Part shown: positions 8,624 to 16,403 of the stretch, piece by piece | Layout: each line of letters opens with the position of its first letter | Numbering within the stretch: the stretch's first letter is position 1 | Assembly (NCBI RefSeq): GCF_000429925.1 | Contig: NZ_AUCU01000016.1 | Span: forward strand, 1-64,000 | Reading direction: 5' to 3' | Source: Desulfatirhabdium butyrativorans DSM 18734 | GTDB lineage: Bacteria; Desulfobacterota; Desulfobacteria; Desulfobacterales; Desulfatirhabdiaceae | DNA length: 64,000 bases | The notes under the pieces: generated by a model | Database searches by the model: none | Told to the model about the DNA's origin: nothing | The model's input: the letters and a program-made list of their open reading frames with translations, nothing else | Made by a program: the position numbers and the translations under genes

Positions 8624-9397
8624 ATGAATGCAATCCAGAATCCAACGCAGCAGGCGGACATTCGACCGGAAAAGCGGAAGATCCTGGTGCTGAGCGCCGA
8701 TCACCAATTCCGCAGCGAACTGGTCACCCATGCCGTGCATCTTGCCGAACGCATGGATTACGGCATTTATGCGGTCAACGTCAACACGGAAAACAACAAG
8801 GGACCTTTCCGGATGGCTTCCGAACTTTCCTGGCTGCAATTGAAGGCCTATGCCGAAACACTGGGCATCGATTGCAGCCACAGCGTTCGTGATGGGTCCT
8901 TCAAGGACGCCATCGAGGCGATCCGCTCAGAGGTTCGCCGCATCGAAATGATCGTCACGGATACCGAAATTCCCGAACATTTGAACGGGTCGGATCTATC
9001 GATTCCGATCGTCAACGTCATTTCAACCCCCAGAAACGGAAAAGGAGAAAAGATCATGGCAACCCATTCCCCAACATCGAGAAGCAAACACTGGATCCCC
9101 GCCGTTGGTTTCGGATTGGCGACGGCGGCCCTCTATACGGCCGTATTCATGAATGCGGGCACCGTAATGTCCTATTTCACCCGTGGAGGCTGGTATGCGG
9201 CAATGCCCATTGCCACGGTGTTTGTCGTCTCCTACATTCACGGTTCGTTTGCCAGCCATCTGTGGTCCCTTCTCGGTATCGAAGCCATGAAAAAAGACGC
9301 CCTGCGCAAAACCGAAAAAGCCGTCGTGGCGAAAAAGCGGGCTGTCGCCAAAAGACCTCGGGCTTACGCACACATCAATCCGTTTCACAATATTTGA
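8624..9397 (+). CDS. Usp-like protein fused to a small membrane protein
   Basis: 257 residues. Residues 18-133 have the pattern of a universal stress protein fold (KRKILVLSADHQFRSELVTHAV..., ending SIPIVNVIS) but lack an obvious ATP-binding GxxGxxG motif. Residues 145-257 form a second module with two membrane helices (about 156-178 and 187-205) and a very basic C terminus (KKRAVAKRPRA). An internal ATG at 9056 is in frame and is preceded by AAAGGAG with eight-base spacing, so the membrane module may also be made on its own. It is the first gene of an operon with the TauE/SafE permease. The precise role is unknown; it may be an accessory subunit of the exporter. Confidence 0.8.
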   Translation: MNAIQNPTQQADIRPEKRKILVLSADHQFRSELVTHAVHLAERMDYGIYAVNVNTENNKGPFRMASELSWLQLKAYAETLGIDCSHSVRDGSFKDAIEAIRSEVRRIEMIVTDTEIPEHLNGSDLSIPIVNVISTPRNGKGEKIMATHSPTSRSKHWIPAVGFGLATAALYTAVFMNAGTVMSYFTRGGWYAAMPIATVFVVSYIHGSFASHLWSLLGIEAMKKDALRKTEKAVVAKKRAVAKRPRAYAHINPFHNI

Positions 9398-9401
9398 TGG
9401 T

Positions 9402-9451
9402 GGGCAGAAGTCAGGAGTCAGGAGACAGGAGTCAGGAGTCAGGAGTCAGAA
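9402..9451 (+). repeat. Heptamer direct repeat, GGAGTCA type
   Basis: Six or more tandem units with a 7-base period (GAAGTCA, GGAGTCA, GGAGACA, GGAGTCA x3) directly after the stop of the Usp/membrane gene. The reverse complement of the same unit recurs at 15819-15874. Repeats of this type are dispersed in many genomes; function unknown. Confidence 0.85.
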
Positions 9452-9590
9452 GAAAAGTGGATGACTTCTATGTTTATCAGCGGGGGCGGCGTCCCCCGCA
9501 AAGATCCTTGATGACGGAAAGAACATCTTCATATACGGAATATGCCGGGTACCCTGGTGAAGGGGTCGCCCATTGAAAGGAGATACAAGC

Positions 9591-10655
9591 ATGCATGACA
9601 TCGTACAGCAATCGGCCAACTTCATTGATCTGAACGCCCTGTCCATCACATTTCTGTTTCTGGTGGGCTTTATCGGAGGGCTTGTCAGCGGGTTTATCGG
9701 CTCCGGCGGCGCATTTGTACTCACCCCGGGTATGATGAGCCTTGGCGTGCCGGGAACCGTGGCTGTCGCCAGCAACATGTGCCACAAATTCCCCAAGGCC
9801 ATGGTCGGCGCCATCAAACGGTTCAAATACGGCCAGGTGGACCTGAAGCTCGGTATCGTGATGGCCATCTCGGCAGGCGTTGGTGTTCAGGCGGGCATTC
9901 GGCTCCAGCAGTGGATCCTGAGTACATGGGGTCAGGCCGGATCGAATCTCTATGTCAGTCTGAGCTTTGTGGTGGTGCTGGTCGTCGTCGGCGGCTATGT
10001 CTTCAAGGATGCGTTGAAATCGAGCGGAACGGACGGCGCGGACAAACCGGCGGGCCTGGCGAAAAAACTTCAAGGCATTCATCTGCCGCCCATGATTCAC
10101 TTCAAAAGGGCAAATGTTACCATCAGCCTGTGGTTCACCGTTCCTGTCGGGTTTGCCACCGGCATGCTGGCTGCTACGATCGCCGTTGGCGGATTCATCG
10201 GCGTGCCCGGCATGATGTACGTGGTCGGCGTAGGTGGGCTGATCTCATCGGCAACGGAGCTGGTCATTGCCTTTCTGATGGGTCTTGCTGGTTCCATCAA
10301 CTGGGCCATGCACGGCATGGTCGATATCCGGCTCGTGCTGATCATCCTGGCCGGATCGCTTCTGGGTGTGCAGCTTGGCGCCATCGGAACGACCTATGTC
10401 AAGGAAAGCATGATCAAGGTCGTCATGGCCACCATCATGCTGATCGTTGCCGTCAGCCGGGCGCTGGCCGTCCCGCAGTATCTTGTCCAGTTGAACCTGA
10501 TGCATCTCGAACAGAATACCATTGACATTTTGGGCAAAATCAGTTTCGTTATCATGTGTATCGCGCTTCTGGTCGGCGCATCCATCATCCTGGGGGCCAT
10601 GTGGAAAGCCAAACGGGCGGAAATGCTTCTCGATGAAGGCATTGAAACGGCCTGA
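9591..10655 (+). CDS. TauE/SafE family sulfite/organosulfonate-type exporter
   Basis: 354 residues from the ATG at 9591; a TTG 18 bases earlier would place the AAAGGAGA ribosome site inside the gene. Two halves of hydrophobic helices each carry the family signature: GFIGGLVSGFIGSGGAFVLTPGMMSLGVP near the N terminus and ATGMLAATIAVGGFIGVPGMMYVVGV in the middle. A soluble loop of about 45 residues separates the halves. The family moves sulfite, sulfoacetate, taurine and related anions across the inner membrane; the substrate here is unproven. It is sandwiched between two Usp-type proteins and overlaps the next gene by 23 bases. Confidence 0.9.
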   Translation: MHDIVQQSANFIDLNALSITFLFLVGFIGGLVSGFIGSGGAFVLTPGMMSLGVPGTVAVASNMCHKFPKAMVGAIKRFKYGQVDLKLGIVMAISAGVGVQAGIRLQQWILSTWGQAGSNLYVSLSFVVVLVVVGGYVFKDALKSSGTDGADKPAGLAKKLQGIHLPPMIHFKRANVTISLWFTVPVGFATGMLAATIAVGGFIGVPGMMYVVGVGGLISSATELVIAFLMGLAGSINWAMHGMVDIRLVLIILAGSLLGVQLGAIGTTYVKESMIKVVMATIMLIVAVSRALAVPQYLVQLNLMHLEQNTIDILGKISFVIMCIALLVGASIILGAMWKAKRAEMLLDEGIETA

Positions 10656-11646
10656 ACATCTCTGGGTCGGTATCAACGGAAAAGCATCGGGCTATCATGC
10701 CTTGAAAGAGGCCATCTCGATAGCCCGATGGCTGCATGCAAGCGTCACGGCCATTGCCGTGGCGCCGCTGTATGAAGGGGATCTCGATCTTACCGGTGTC
10801 GGATCGGTCCGGAACAACCTCTACACAGACATCGAGACATCCCTCGGTTGCGCACTCGACATCGCCGATGAGCTGCACTATCCTGTCCGGATCGCTGCAG
10901 CAGGCGGCGATGTGTGCGATCAACTCCTTGAACAGGCTATCGACTCCCCTCAAACCGGCTGGATTGTCATCGGTGCAGGCCAATCCTTCTCGGCGCTTCG
11001 ATGGCTCGCCGGAACACCGCTTCTATCCATCTTCACCCACTCTCCCCTGCCTGTTTTGATCGTACCCGAAAAAACCGCCGTTTCCGGAGAAGCGGTTTGG
11101 CTCGATCTGGACCGAATGGAGCTGGATTCCGGATCGGCAGCGCTTTTTCTGGAAGGCTGGATCGAATCGTCCCTGCAGATAGCGGCATGGTTTGGCGTGG
11201 ATCGGCTGATGATCGCCCGCCCGGAAGACTTTCCGGACGGACGTCTGCTGCGGAGCATCCTCTCGGAACGGCAGGAGAAACGAACGCTTCATGATGCATC
11301 CGGAAATAAAGCCCTCTTGTCCATTGAAGCGGTTGATTTTCCCTACAGAGATACGAAGGACATTTTTTCGGCCATGGAAGGCAGCCCTCCCGCCCTGGTG
11401 CTGATCCCCCGGATTTCTTCCGGAACGCTGAATACAGCAGCGCCGGGTCCCAGCCTGAGTTTCAGGGTAAAATCCATTTTGGGGCTGCCATTCGGGCAAC
11501 CAGGCCAAAGCAACGGGATAATCCGCTTCCCCGGAAAATGCCGTTTTTCAATGGCAGCCTGGCATACCGAAAAACGCCTTCGTGCCCTGCCCTGTCCGGC
11601 CCTCATTCTTACCGGAAGCGTGTGTCCGGAAGAAAACCCATCCTGA
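10633..11646 (+). CDS. Tandem universal stress protein-type protein
   Basis: 337 residues from an ATG at 10633 inside the end of the permease gene; the longer frame from 10522 is only overlap. Residues 9-145 match a Usp domain (LWVGINGKASGYHALKEAISIARWLHASVTAIAV, then WIVIGAGQ and a SPLPVLIVPE end strand). Residues 150-337 look like a diverged second Usp domain ending in CPALILTGSV. The second half has lost recognisable nucleotide-binding residues. Co-transcription with the exporter suggests a regulatory or energy-sensing role for transport (inference). Confidence 0.8.
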   Translation: MKALKRPEHLWVGINGKASGYHALKEAISIARWLHASVTAIAVAPLYEGDLDLTGVGSVRNNLYTDIETSLGCALDIADELHYPVRIAAAGGDVCDQLLEQAIDSPQTGWIVIGAGQSFSALRWLAGTPLLSIFTHSPLPVLIVPEKTAVSGEAVWLDLDRMELDSGSAALFLEGWIESSLQIAAWFGVDRLMIARPEDFPDGRLLRSILSERQEKRTLHDASGNKALLSIEAVDFPYRDTKDIFSAMEGSPPALVLIPRISSGTLNTAAPGPSLSFRVKSILGLPFGQPGQSNGIIRFPGKCRFSMAAWHTEKRLRALPCPALILTGSVCPEENPS

Positions 11647-11648
11647 AG

Positions 11649-11679
11649 CGCGGCCCGTAGACGGAGGCCGCGGGATTTT
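11649..11679. terminator. Hairpin between converging genes
   Basis: CGCGGCC (11649-11655) pairs with GGCCGCG (11666-11672), a 7-bp GC stem with a 10-base loop, followed by ATTTTG. It lies between the converging Usp gene and wecB. The T run is short, so a moderate terminator at best. Confidence 0.45.
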
Positions 11680-11688
11680 GAGTTACTA

Positions 11689-12789
11689 TCACACATCGCG
11701 AGCCAGAATGCGGACGATTCGCTCCGCCGCATGCCCGTCCCAGAGCGGAGGCCGTTTCGGCTCGCCCGATCCCGATCGGCCAAGCTGTTTTTCGAGCGCC
11801 CGCAAGATCCCTTCTTTGGAATTCCCCGCCAGAACGTTCGTTCCCATCTCGATGGTGATGGGTCTTTCGGTATTGTTGCGAAGGGTGATGCAGGGGATGC
11901 CCAGGGCCGTCGTTTCCTCCTGAAGCCCGCCGGAATCGGTCAACACGGCCGCCGCATCCTTCCATAGATAAAGCGATTCCATGAAGCCGAGCGGCTCGAG
12001 CAGCACGATAGGCTCATCGAAGTGGATGCCGAATTTTTCCATACATTTTCGGGTTCGGGGATGGATGGGAAAAACAATGGGGTAGGTCCTGGAGATGGTA
12101 TTGAGCGCATCGGCGATCTGGGAGAAAACTTCCGGATCGTCCACGTTGGACGGCCGGTGGAGGGTCAGAAAGAGGTAGGCGCCCAGCCGCTTCTTGAGGG
12201 AGGATGCCGGAAAGCGTTCGCAGGTTGCGGCATCCAGTTTGCCAAGCTGATAGAGCAGGTTGTCGATCATGACATGGCCAACGAAATGGATGCGCTCTTT
12301 TGGCTTTCCCTCGCGGAGCAGGTTGTCCATGCCGCTTTGCTCGGTCACGAAGAACAGATCCGAGATGGCATCCGTCACCATCCGGTTGATTTCCTCCGGC
12401 ATCGACAGATCGAAGCTGCGAAGCCCGGCCTCCACATGACTTACGGCAATTTGCAGTTTTTTGGAGACGATGCTGCAGGCCAGGGTCGAATTGACATCAC
12501 CGACAACCACGACCATGTCCGGCCGGTCCTGCTCACAGACGTTTTCGAAGGCGACCATGATGGCCGCCGTCTGAACGGCATGAGAGCCGCTGCCAGCCTC
12601 CAGATGGTAATCCGGAGCCGGAATGCCCAGCTCCCGGAAGAATGTATCGGACATGTTCTCGTCATAATGCTGTCCGGTATGGACGATCGTTGCCCGAAGC
12701 CCCTCATCTTTTCGGGCTTGAATGGCCCGCACGATGGGCGCGATTTTCATGAAATTGGGTCGCGCGCCCGCCACCAGACAGATGTTCAT
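11689..12789 (-). CDS. wecB: UDP-N-acetylglucosamine 2-epimerase (non-hydrolysing)
   Basis: 366 residues, usual length for WecB/MnaA. It interconverts UDP-GlcNAc and UDP-ManNAc, supplying ManNAc or ManNAcA for surface polysaccharides. Seen in sequence: N-terminal MNICLVAGARPNFMKIAPI, catalytic-region motifs TGQHYDENMSDTFF, HVEAGLRSFD and PEEINRMVTDAISDLFFVT, and the UDP-binding LTDSGGLQEETTALGIPCITLRNNTERP. AAAGGAAGGTGCC precedes the ATG. It lies 76 bases after cimA on the same strand and may be the last gene of the ilv transcript; the functional link to amino acid synthesis is not obvious. Confidence 0.95.
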   Translation of the reverse strand: MNICLVAGARPNFMKIAPIVRAIQARKDEGLRATIVHTGQHYDENMSDTFFRELGIPAPDYHLEAGSGSHAVQTAAIMVAFENVCEQDRPDMVVVVGDVNSTLACSIVSKKLQIAVSHVEAGLRSFDLSMPEEINRMVTDAISDLFFVTEQSGMDNLLREGKPKERIHFVGHVMIDNLLYQLGKLDAATCERFPASSLKKRLGAYLFLTLHRPSNVDDPEVFSQIADALNTISRTYPIVFPIHPRTRKCMEKFGIHFDEPIVLLEPLGFMESLYLWKDAAAVLTDSGGLQEETTALGIPCITLRNNTERPITIEMGTNVLAGNSKEGILRALEKQLGRSGSGEPKRPPLWDGHAAERIVRILARDV

Positions 12790-12865
12790 GGCACCTTCCT
12801 TTCAAGGCGACCGGGATTGTCGCCGTGGTGTTTTTGGGGATTCATGACATCTCATGGAAATGGTG

Positions 12866-14470
12866 TCAAGGGAAAGCCTTCGCTCCCGTATCCGTATTTC
12901 TGGCAAGCTTATACTGAAAACTGTCGGCAAGCGCCTGCCAACTGGCCTCGATGATGTCCTCGGATACCCCGATGGTACTCCAGACATGGTCCTCGTCCCG
13001 GGACTCGATGGACACCCGCACCTTGGCTGCAGTGCCCAACCGGCCGTCGATCACCCGCACCTTGAAATCCACCAGCCGCATCCGGTCCAGATTCGGGTAA
13101 AACTTGTCGAGGGCTTTTCGGAGAGCGTTGTCGAGTGCACTGACTGGCCCGTTGCCTTCTGCAGCGGTAATTTCGTTTCTTCCTTCGACGGAGATCTTGA
13201 TCGTGGCATGCGCCGAGCAAGGTCTGTCCTTATCCTTTTCGATGGTGATGCGGAAGGCCTCCAGATCGAAAAGCGGCTGGTACTGATCCGTGAAGCGCTG
13301 CAGCAGCAGCTTGAAAGAGCCGTCCGCAGTATCGAACTGGTAGCCTTCCTGCTCCATTTTCTTGATTTCCGCCACAATTTTCTGGGCGTCCAGGCCGTTG
13401 CCGTTCAGCTCCACCCCAAGCTCCCGAGCCTTGTATTCGATATTGCTCCTGCCGCTCATGTCGGAGACCAGGACATGCCGTTTATTGCCGACCCGCTCGG
13501 GATCGATGTGTTCATAAGCCCGCGGATTTTTGCGGATGGCGCTGACATGGACGCCGCCCTTGTGCGCGAAGGCGCTCTTGCCGACAAAGGGCCTGGCATT
13601 GCGGGGGATCATGTTGGCCGTCTCGTCCACAAAGCGCGATAACCGCTTGAGCCTTTCGAGTCGTCCTTCCGGCAGACAATCCACATGCATCTTCAGGCAC
13701 AGCACCGGAATGATCGTTGTCAGATCGGCATTTCCGCAACGCTCGCCAAACCCGTTGATCGTTCCCTGGACCATGTCCGCGCCTGCCTGTACCGCAGCAA
13801 GGGAATTGGCTACGGCAAGGCCGCAATCATCATGAGTATGAATGCCAAGACGCACCTGCCTGCCGTTCCATTTGGAAAAACCCTCCCGCACTTCTGCCAC
13901 GATGCGGGCCACCCGGTCGGGCAGCGTGCCGCCATTGGTGTCGCACAGAACGACGGCATCCGCGCCCGATCGGTATGCGGCTTCGAGGGTTCTCAGTGCA
14001 TAAGCGGAATCCTGCTCATACCCATCGAAGAAATGTTCCGCATCGTAGATGACCTCCCGCCCGGCAGCTTTCAGAAAGGCGATGGAATCGGCGATCATGG
14101 CCAGGTTTTCTTCGAGTGTATTGCCCATGATTTCTTCCACGTGCAGGGTCCAGCTCTTTCCGAAAATCGTTACTACCGGCGCGCCCGATTCCAGCAGGGC
14201 TCTCAGATTGGCGTCTTCTGCAGGCGAAATACCGGCCCTGCGCGTCGATCCGAAGGCCGCAATCTTTGCATGCTTGAAGGAGACCCGTCCGGCCAGCTCG
14301 AAAAACTGCATGTCCTTCGGATTGGATCCCGGCCATCCCCCTTCGATATAATGAATACCGAATTCATCCAATCGCATGGCGATGGCGAGTTTCTCTTCCG
14401 CCGTAAAACAAACGGACTCGCCCTGGGTGCCGTCGCGAAGCGTCGTATCGTAGAGAAGCACTGATTTCAT
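12866..14470 (-). CDS. cimA: (R)-citramalate synthase
   Basis: 534 residues. It condenses pyruvate with acetyl-CoA to citramalate, the first step of threonine-independent isoleucine synthesis. The N-terminal TIM barrel starts LLYDTTLRDGTQGESVCFTAEEKLAIA, with metal- and substrate-binding motifs GIHTHDDCGLAVANSLAA and VQGTINGFGERCGNADL. A C-terminal regulatory domain (about 400-530) ends with VRVIDG and RVSIESRDEDHVWSTIGVSEDIIEASW. The sequence fits the CimA branch better than LeuA (KHAKIAAFGSTRRAG and EHFFDGY motifs). It sits directly in an ilv operon. Downstream steps would need leuCD/leuB-type enzymes, which are not in the window. Confidence 0.92.
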   Translation of the reverse strand: MKSVLLYDTTLRDGTQGESVCFTAEEKLAIAMRLDEFGIHYIEGGWPGSNPKDMQFFELAGRVSFKHAKIAAFGSTRRAGISPAEDANLRALLESGAPVVTIFGKSWTLHVEEIMGNTLEENLAMIADSIAFLKAAGREVIYDAEHFFDGYEQDSAYALRTLEAAYRSGADAVVLCDTNGGTLPDRVARIVAEVREGFSKWNGRQVRLGIHTHDDCGLAVANSLAAVQAGADMVQGTINGFGERCGNADLTTIIPVLCLKMHVDCLPEGRLERLKRLSRFVDETANMIPRNARPFVGKSAFAHKGGVHVSAIRKNPRAYEHIDPERVGNKRHVLVSDMSGRSNIEYKARELGVELNGNGLDAQKIVAEIKKMEQEGYQFDTADGSFKLLLQRFTDQYQPLFDLEAFRITIEKDKDRPCSAHATIKISVEGRNEITAAEGNGPVSALDNALRKALDKFYPNLDRMRLVDFKVRVIDGRLGTAAKVRVSIESRDEDHVWSTIGVSEDIIEASWQALADSFQYKLARNTDTGAKAFP

Positions 14471-14519
14471 GGCACATACCTTTTGAAAAAGTCAGCAGGC
14501 GTTACGCATCTAACCTACC

Positions 14520-14612
14520 TAGTGACTGAACGGAAAACCCCTATTCGGAGCAGCGCGTCGCCTGCCCTCCGACTCAGGTTGTACCCAAAACGGGTTTTCC
14601 GTTCAGGTGCTA
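14520..14612. repeat. MITE-like palindromic element, copy 1
   Basis: About 93 bases from TAGTGACTGAACGGAAAACC to the inverted end GGTTTTCCGTTCAGGTGCTA. The interior CCTGCCCTCCGACTCAGGTTGTACC matches other copies. It sits between ilvC and cimA, two bases from the ilvC stop, so it is transcribed with the operon and can fold into a long hairpin that may process or attenuate the message. Confidence 0.85.
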
Positions 14613-14613
14613 C

Positions 14614-15663
14614 CTACCGCCGATTTTCCGGCCGAAGCGAGCGGACTGCCTTGCCGGCCCGCCACATTTCGGAGTTGCGCAACGCGGCCAGCTCGACTTC
14701 GAGCTTTTCCCGGTAATCCGGCGTACTGTTGGCCTCGATCACCCGCCGGGTTTCCTTTCCGGAGATGACGCTGTCATAGAGTTCATCGAAAACCGGGGCG
14801 ACTGCATCCCGGAACCTGGGCGTCCAGTCGAGCGCTCCACGCTGGGCCGTTGTGCTGCAGCTTGCGAACATCCAGTCCATCCCGTTTTGTGCGACGAGCC
14901 GAATGAGGCTCTGGGTAAGTTCTTCGACGGTTTCGTTGAAAGCTTCGCTTGGGCTGTGGCCGTGTTTGCGCAGCAGCTTGTACTGGGCTTCCATGACACC
15001 GGCCAGGCATCCCATGAGCACCCCCCGCTCACCGGTCAGATCGCTGTACACTTCCTTTTCGAAAGTCGTCGGAAACAGATAGCCGGAGCCGATGGCCACC
15101 CCGAGCGCCAGAGCGCGCTCTTCAGCTCTTCCCGTGGCATCCTGATGCACGGCATAGCTTGCATTGATGCCGCTGCCATCCAGGAAATTCGTTCGAACCG
15201 TCCGCCCCGATCCCTTGGGCGCCACCAGAATGACATCGACATTTTCGGGCGGGACGATGCCTGTCTGATCCCGGTAAACGATTCCGAATCCATGCGAGAA
15301 ATACAGGGCGTCTCCGGGTTTGAGACATTTCTGGATGGCGGGCCATGCGGCAACCTGACCGGCATCGGAGAGCAGATATTGAATGACGGTGGCCTGTTTG
15401 GCGGCATCTTCAATGGAGAAAAGGGTTTTTCCGGGAACGAAGCCGTCCGCAACGGCGCGATCCCATGAATCGCCGCCGGTGCGCTGCCCGACGATGACCC
15501 GAATGCCGTTGTCCCGCATGTTGAGGGCCTGCCCCGGCCCCTGCACCCCGTAGCCGATCACGGCAACCGTTTCATTTTCCAGGACCTTTCGGGCCTTTTC
15601 CATCGGAAATTCATCCGCAGTCACCACATCTTCCACCACACCGCCAAAATCGATCTTTGCCAT
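14614..15663 (-). CDS. ilvC: Ketol-acid reductoisomerase
   Basis: 349 residues. It converts acetolactate or acetohydroxybutyrate to the dihydroxy acids using NAD(P)H and Mg2+. The Rossmann motif is VIGYGVQGPGQALNMRDNG; other KARI motifs include ILVAPKGSGRTVRTNF, the SDLTGERGVLMG metal-binding helix and EALFNETVEELTQSL-type residues (here SEAFNETVEELTQSLI). The start has AGGGAAAGG upstream. Length fits class I. It lies between ilvN and cimA; a MITE-like repeat follows its stop codon. Confidence 0.95.
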   Translation of the reverse strand: MAKIDFGGVVEDVVTADEFPMEKARKVLENETVAVIGYGVQGPGQALNMRDNGIRVIVGQRTGGDSWDRAVADGFVPGKTLFSIEDAAKQATVIQYLLSDAGQVAAWPAIQKCLKPGDALYFSHGFGIVYRDQTGIVPPENVDVILVAPKGSGRTVRTNFLDGSGINASYAVHQDATGRAEERALALGVAIGSGYLFPTTFEKEVYSDLTGERGVLMGCLAGVMEAQYKLLRKHGHSPSEAFNETVEELTQSLIRLVAQNGMDWMFASCSTTAQRGALDWTPRFRDAVAPVFDELYDSVISGKETRRVIEANSTPDYREKLEVELAALRNSEMWRAGKAVRSLRPENRR

Positions 15664-15681
15664 TGTTTTTCCTTTCCCTGG

Positions 15682-15894
15682 TTAAAAGTTTTAAGGGTTA
15701 AGTTTTAAGGGTTAAGGGGTGGATGGGAACGGTTTGATTTTGTAAGCACATCGTTTCCATAGGCATTTTCATTCCCGGGGCTTCGACCCTCGCCATCAAC
15801 ATTTCACCCAGCCCCTATCTCCTGACTCCTGACTCCTGTCTTCTGACTCCTGTCTTCTGACTTCTGACTTCTGCCTTCCCCACTCCTTTTCCCC
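15682..15894. repeat. Repeat-rich spacer between ilvN and ilvC
   Basis: Three repeat types in about 210 bases: a tandem TTTTAAGGGTTAAG pair (about 15689-15718); AAGGGGTGGATGGGAACG (15714-15731), which recurs at 40447-40466 and 35999-36017; and a heptamer block CTCCTGA/CTTCTGA of eight units (15819-15874), the reverse complement of the block at 9402. A CCGGGGCTTCGACCCTCGCC stretch near 15774 resembles one at 60064. All would be in the ilv transcript. Confidence 0.8.
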
Positions 15895-16392
15895 TCATTT
15901 CGGCTCCCGAAACAGGGCAACGGTCCCGGTCCTGGCGATTTTCTGGATGCCGATGGGCCGCAGCAGGTTCAACATGGCCGAAATCTTCTCCTCGTCTCCG
16001 GTCACCTCGAGAATGAAATGTTCCAGCCCCGCATCCACGACATTGCAGCGGAAAATATCGGCGATCCGGAGCACTTCGGCGCGCTGATCCGATTTGGTGT
16101 GGACACAGACCAGCGCCATCTCCCGCTGTACGGCCTTTTCCCGCGTCATCCGCCGGACCTTGATGACATTGATGAGTTTTCGAAGCTGTTTCTCGATCTG
16201 CTCGATGAGCAGCTCGTTGGCCCGGGTCACCAGGGTGATCCGGGATACCTTGGGGTCCATGGTCTCCGCCACACACAGGCTGTCGATGTTGAACCCCCTG
16301 CCGCTGAACAGCCCCACCACCCGGGAAAGCACACCGGGCTGGTTGTCCACGAGCATGGTCAGCACATGTTTCGCATTCTCTTTTGCGCCCAT
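15895..16392 (-). CDS. ilvN: Acetolactate synthase, regulatory small subunit
   Basis: 165 residues from ATG 16392 (MGAKENAKHVLTMLVDNQPG); the longer frame to 16905 only reads through ilvB. It has an N-terminal ACT domain (VLTMLVDNQPGVLSRVVGLFSGRGFNIDSL, the valine-binding region) and a C-terminal ACT-like half (VVDAGLEHFILEVTGDEEKISAM). It confers valine feedback on the catalytic subunit. It begins 11 bases after ilvB. Family length is about 160-170. Confidence 0.95.
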   Translation of the reverse strand: MGAKENAKHVLTMLVDNQPGVLSRVVGLFSGRGFNIDSLCVAETMDPKVSRITLVTRANELLIEQIEKQLRKLINVIKVRRMTREKAVQREMALVCVHTKSDQRAEVLRIADIFRCNVVDAGLEHFILEVTGDEEKISAMLNLLRPIGIQKIARTGTVALFREPK

Positions 16393-16403
16393 AAAGCCCT
16401 TCC

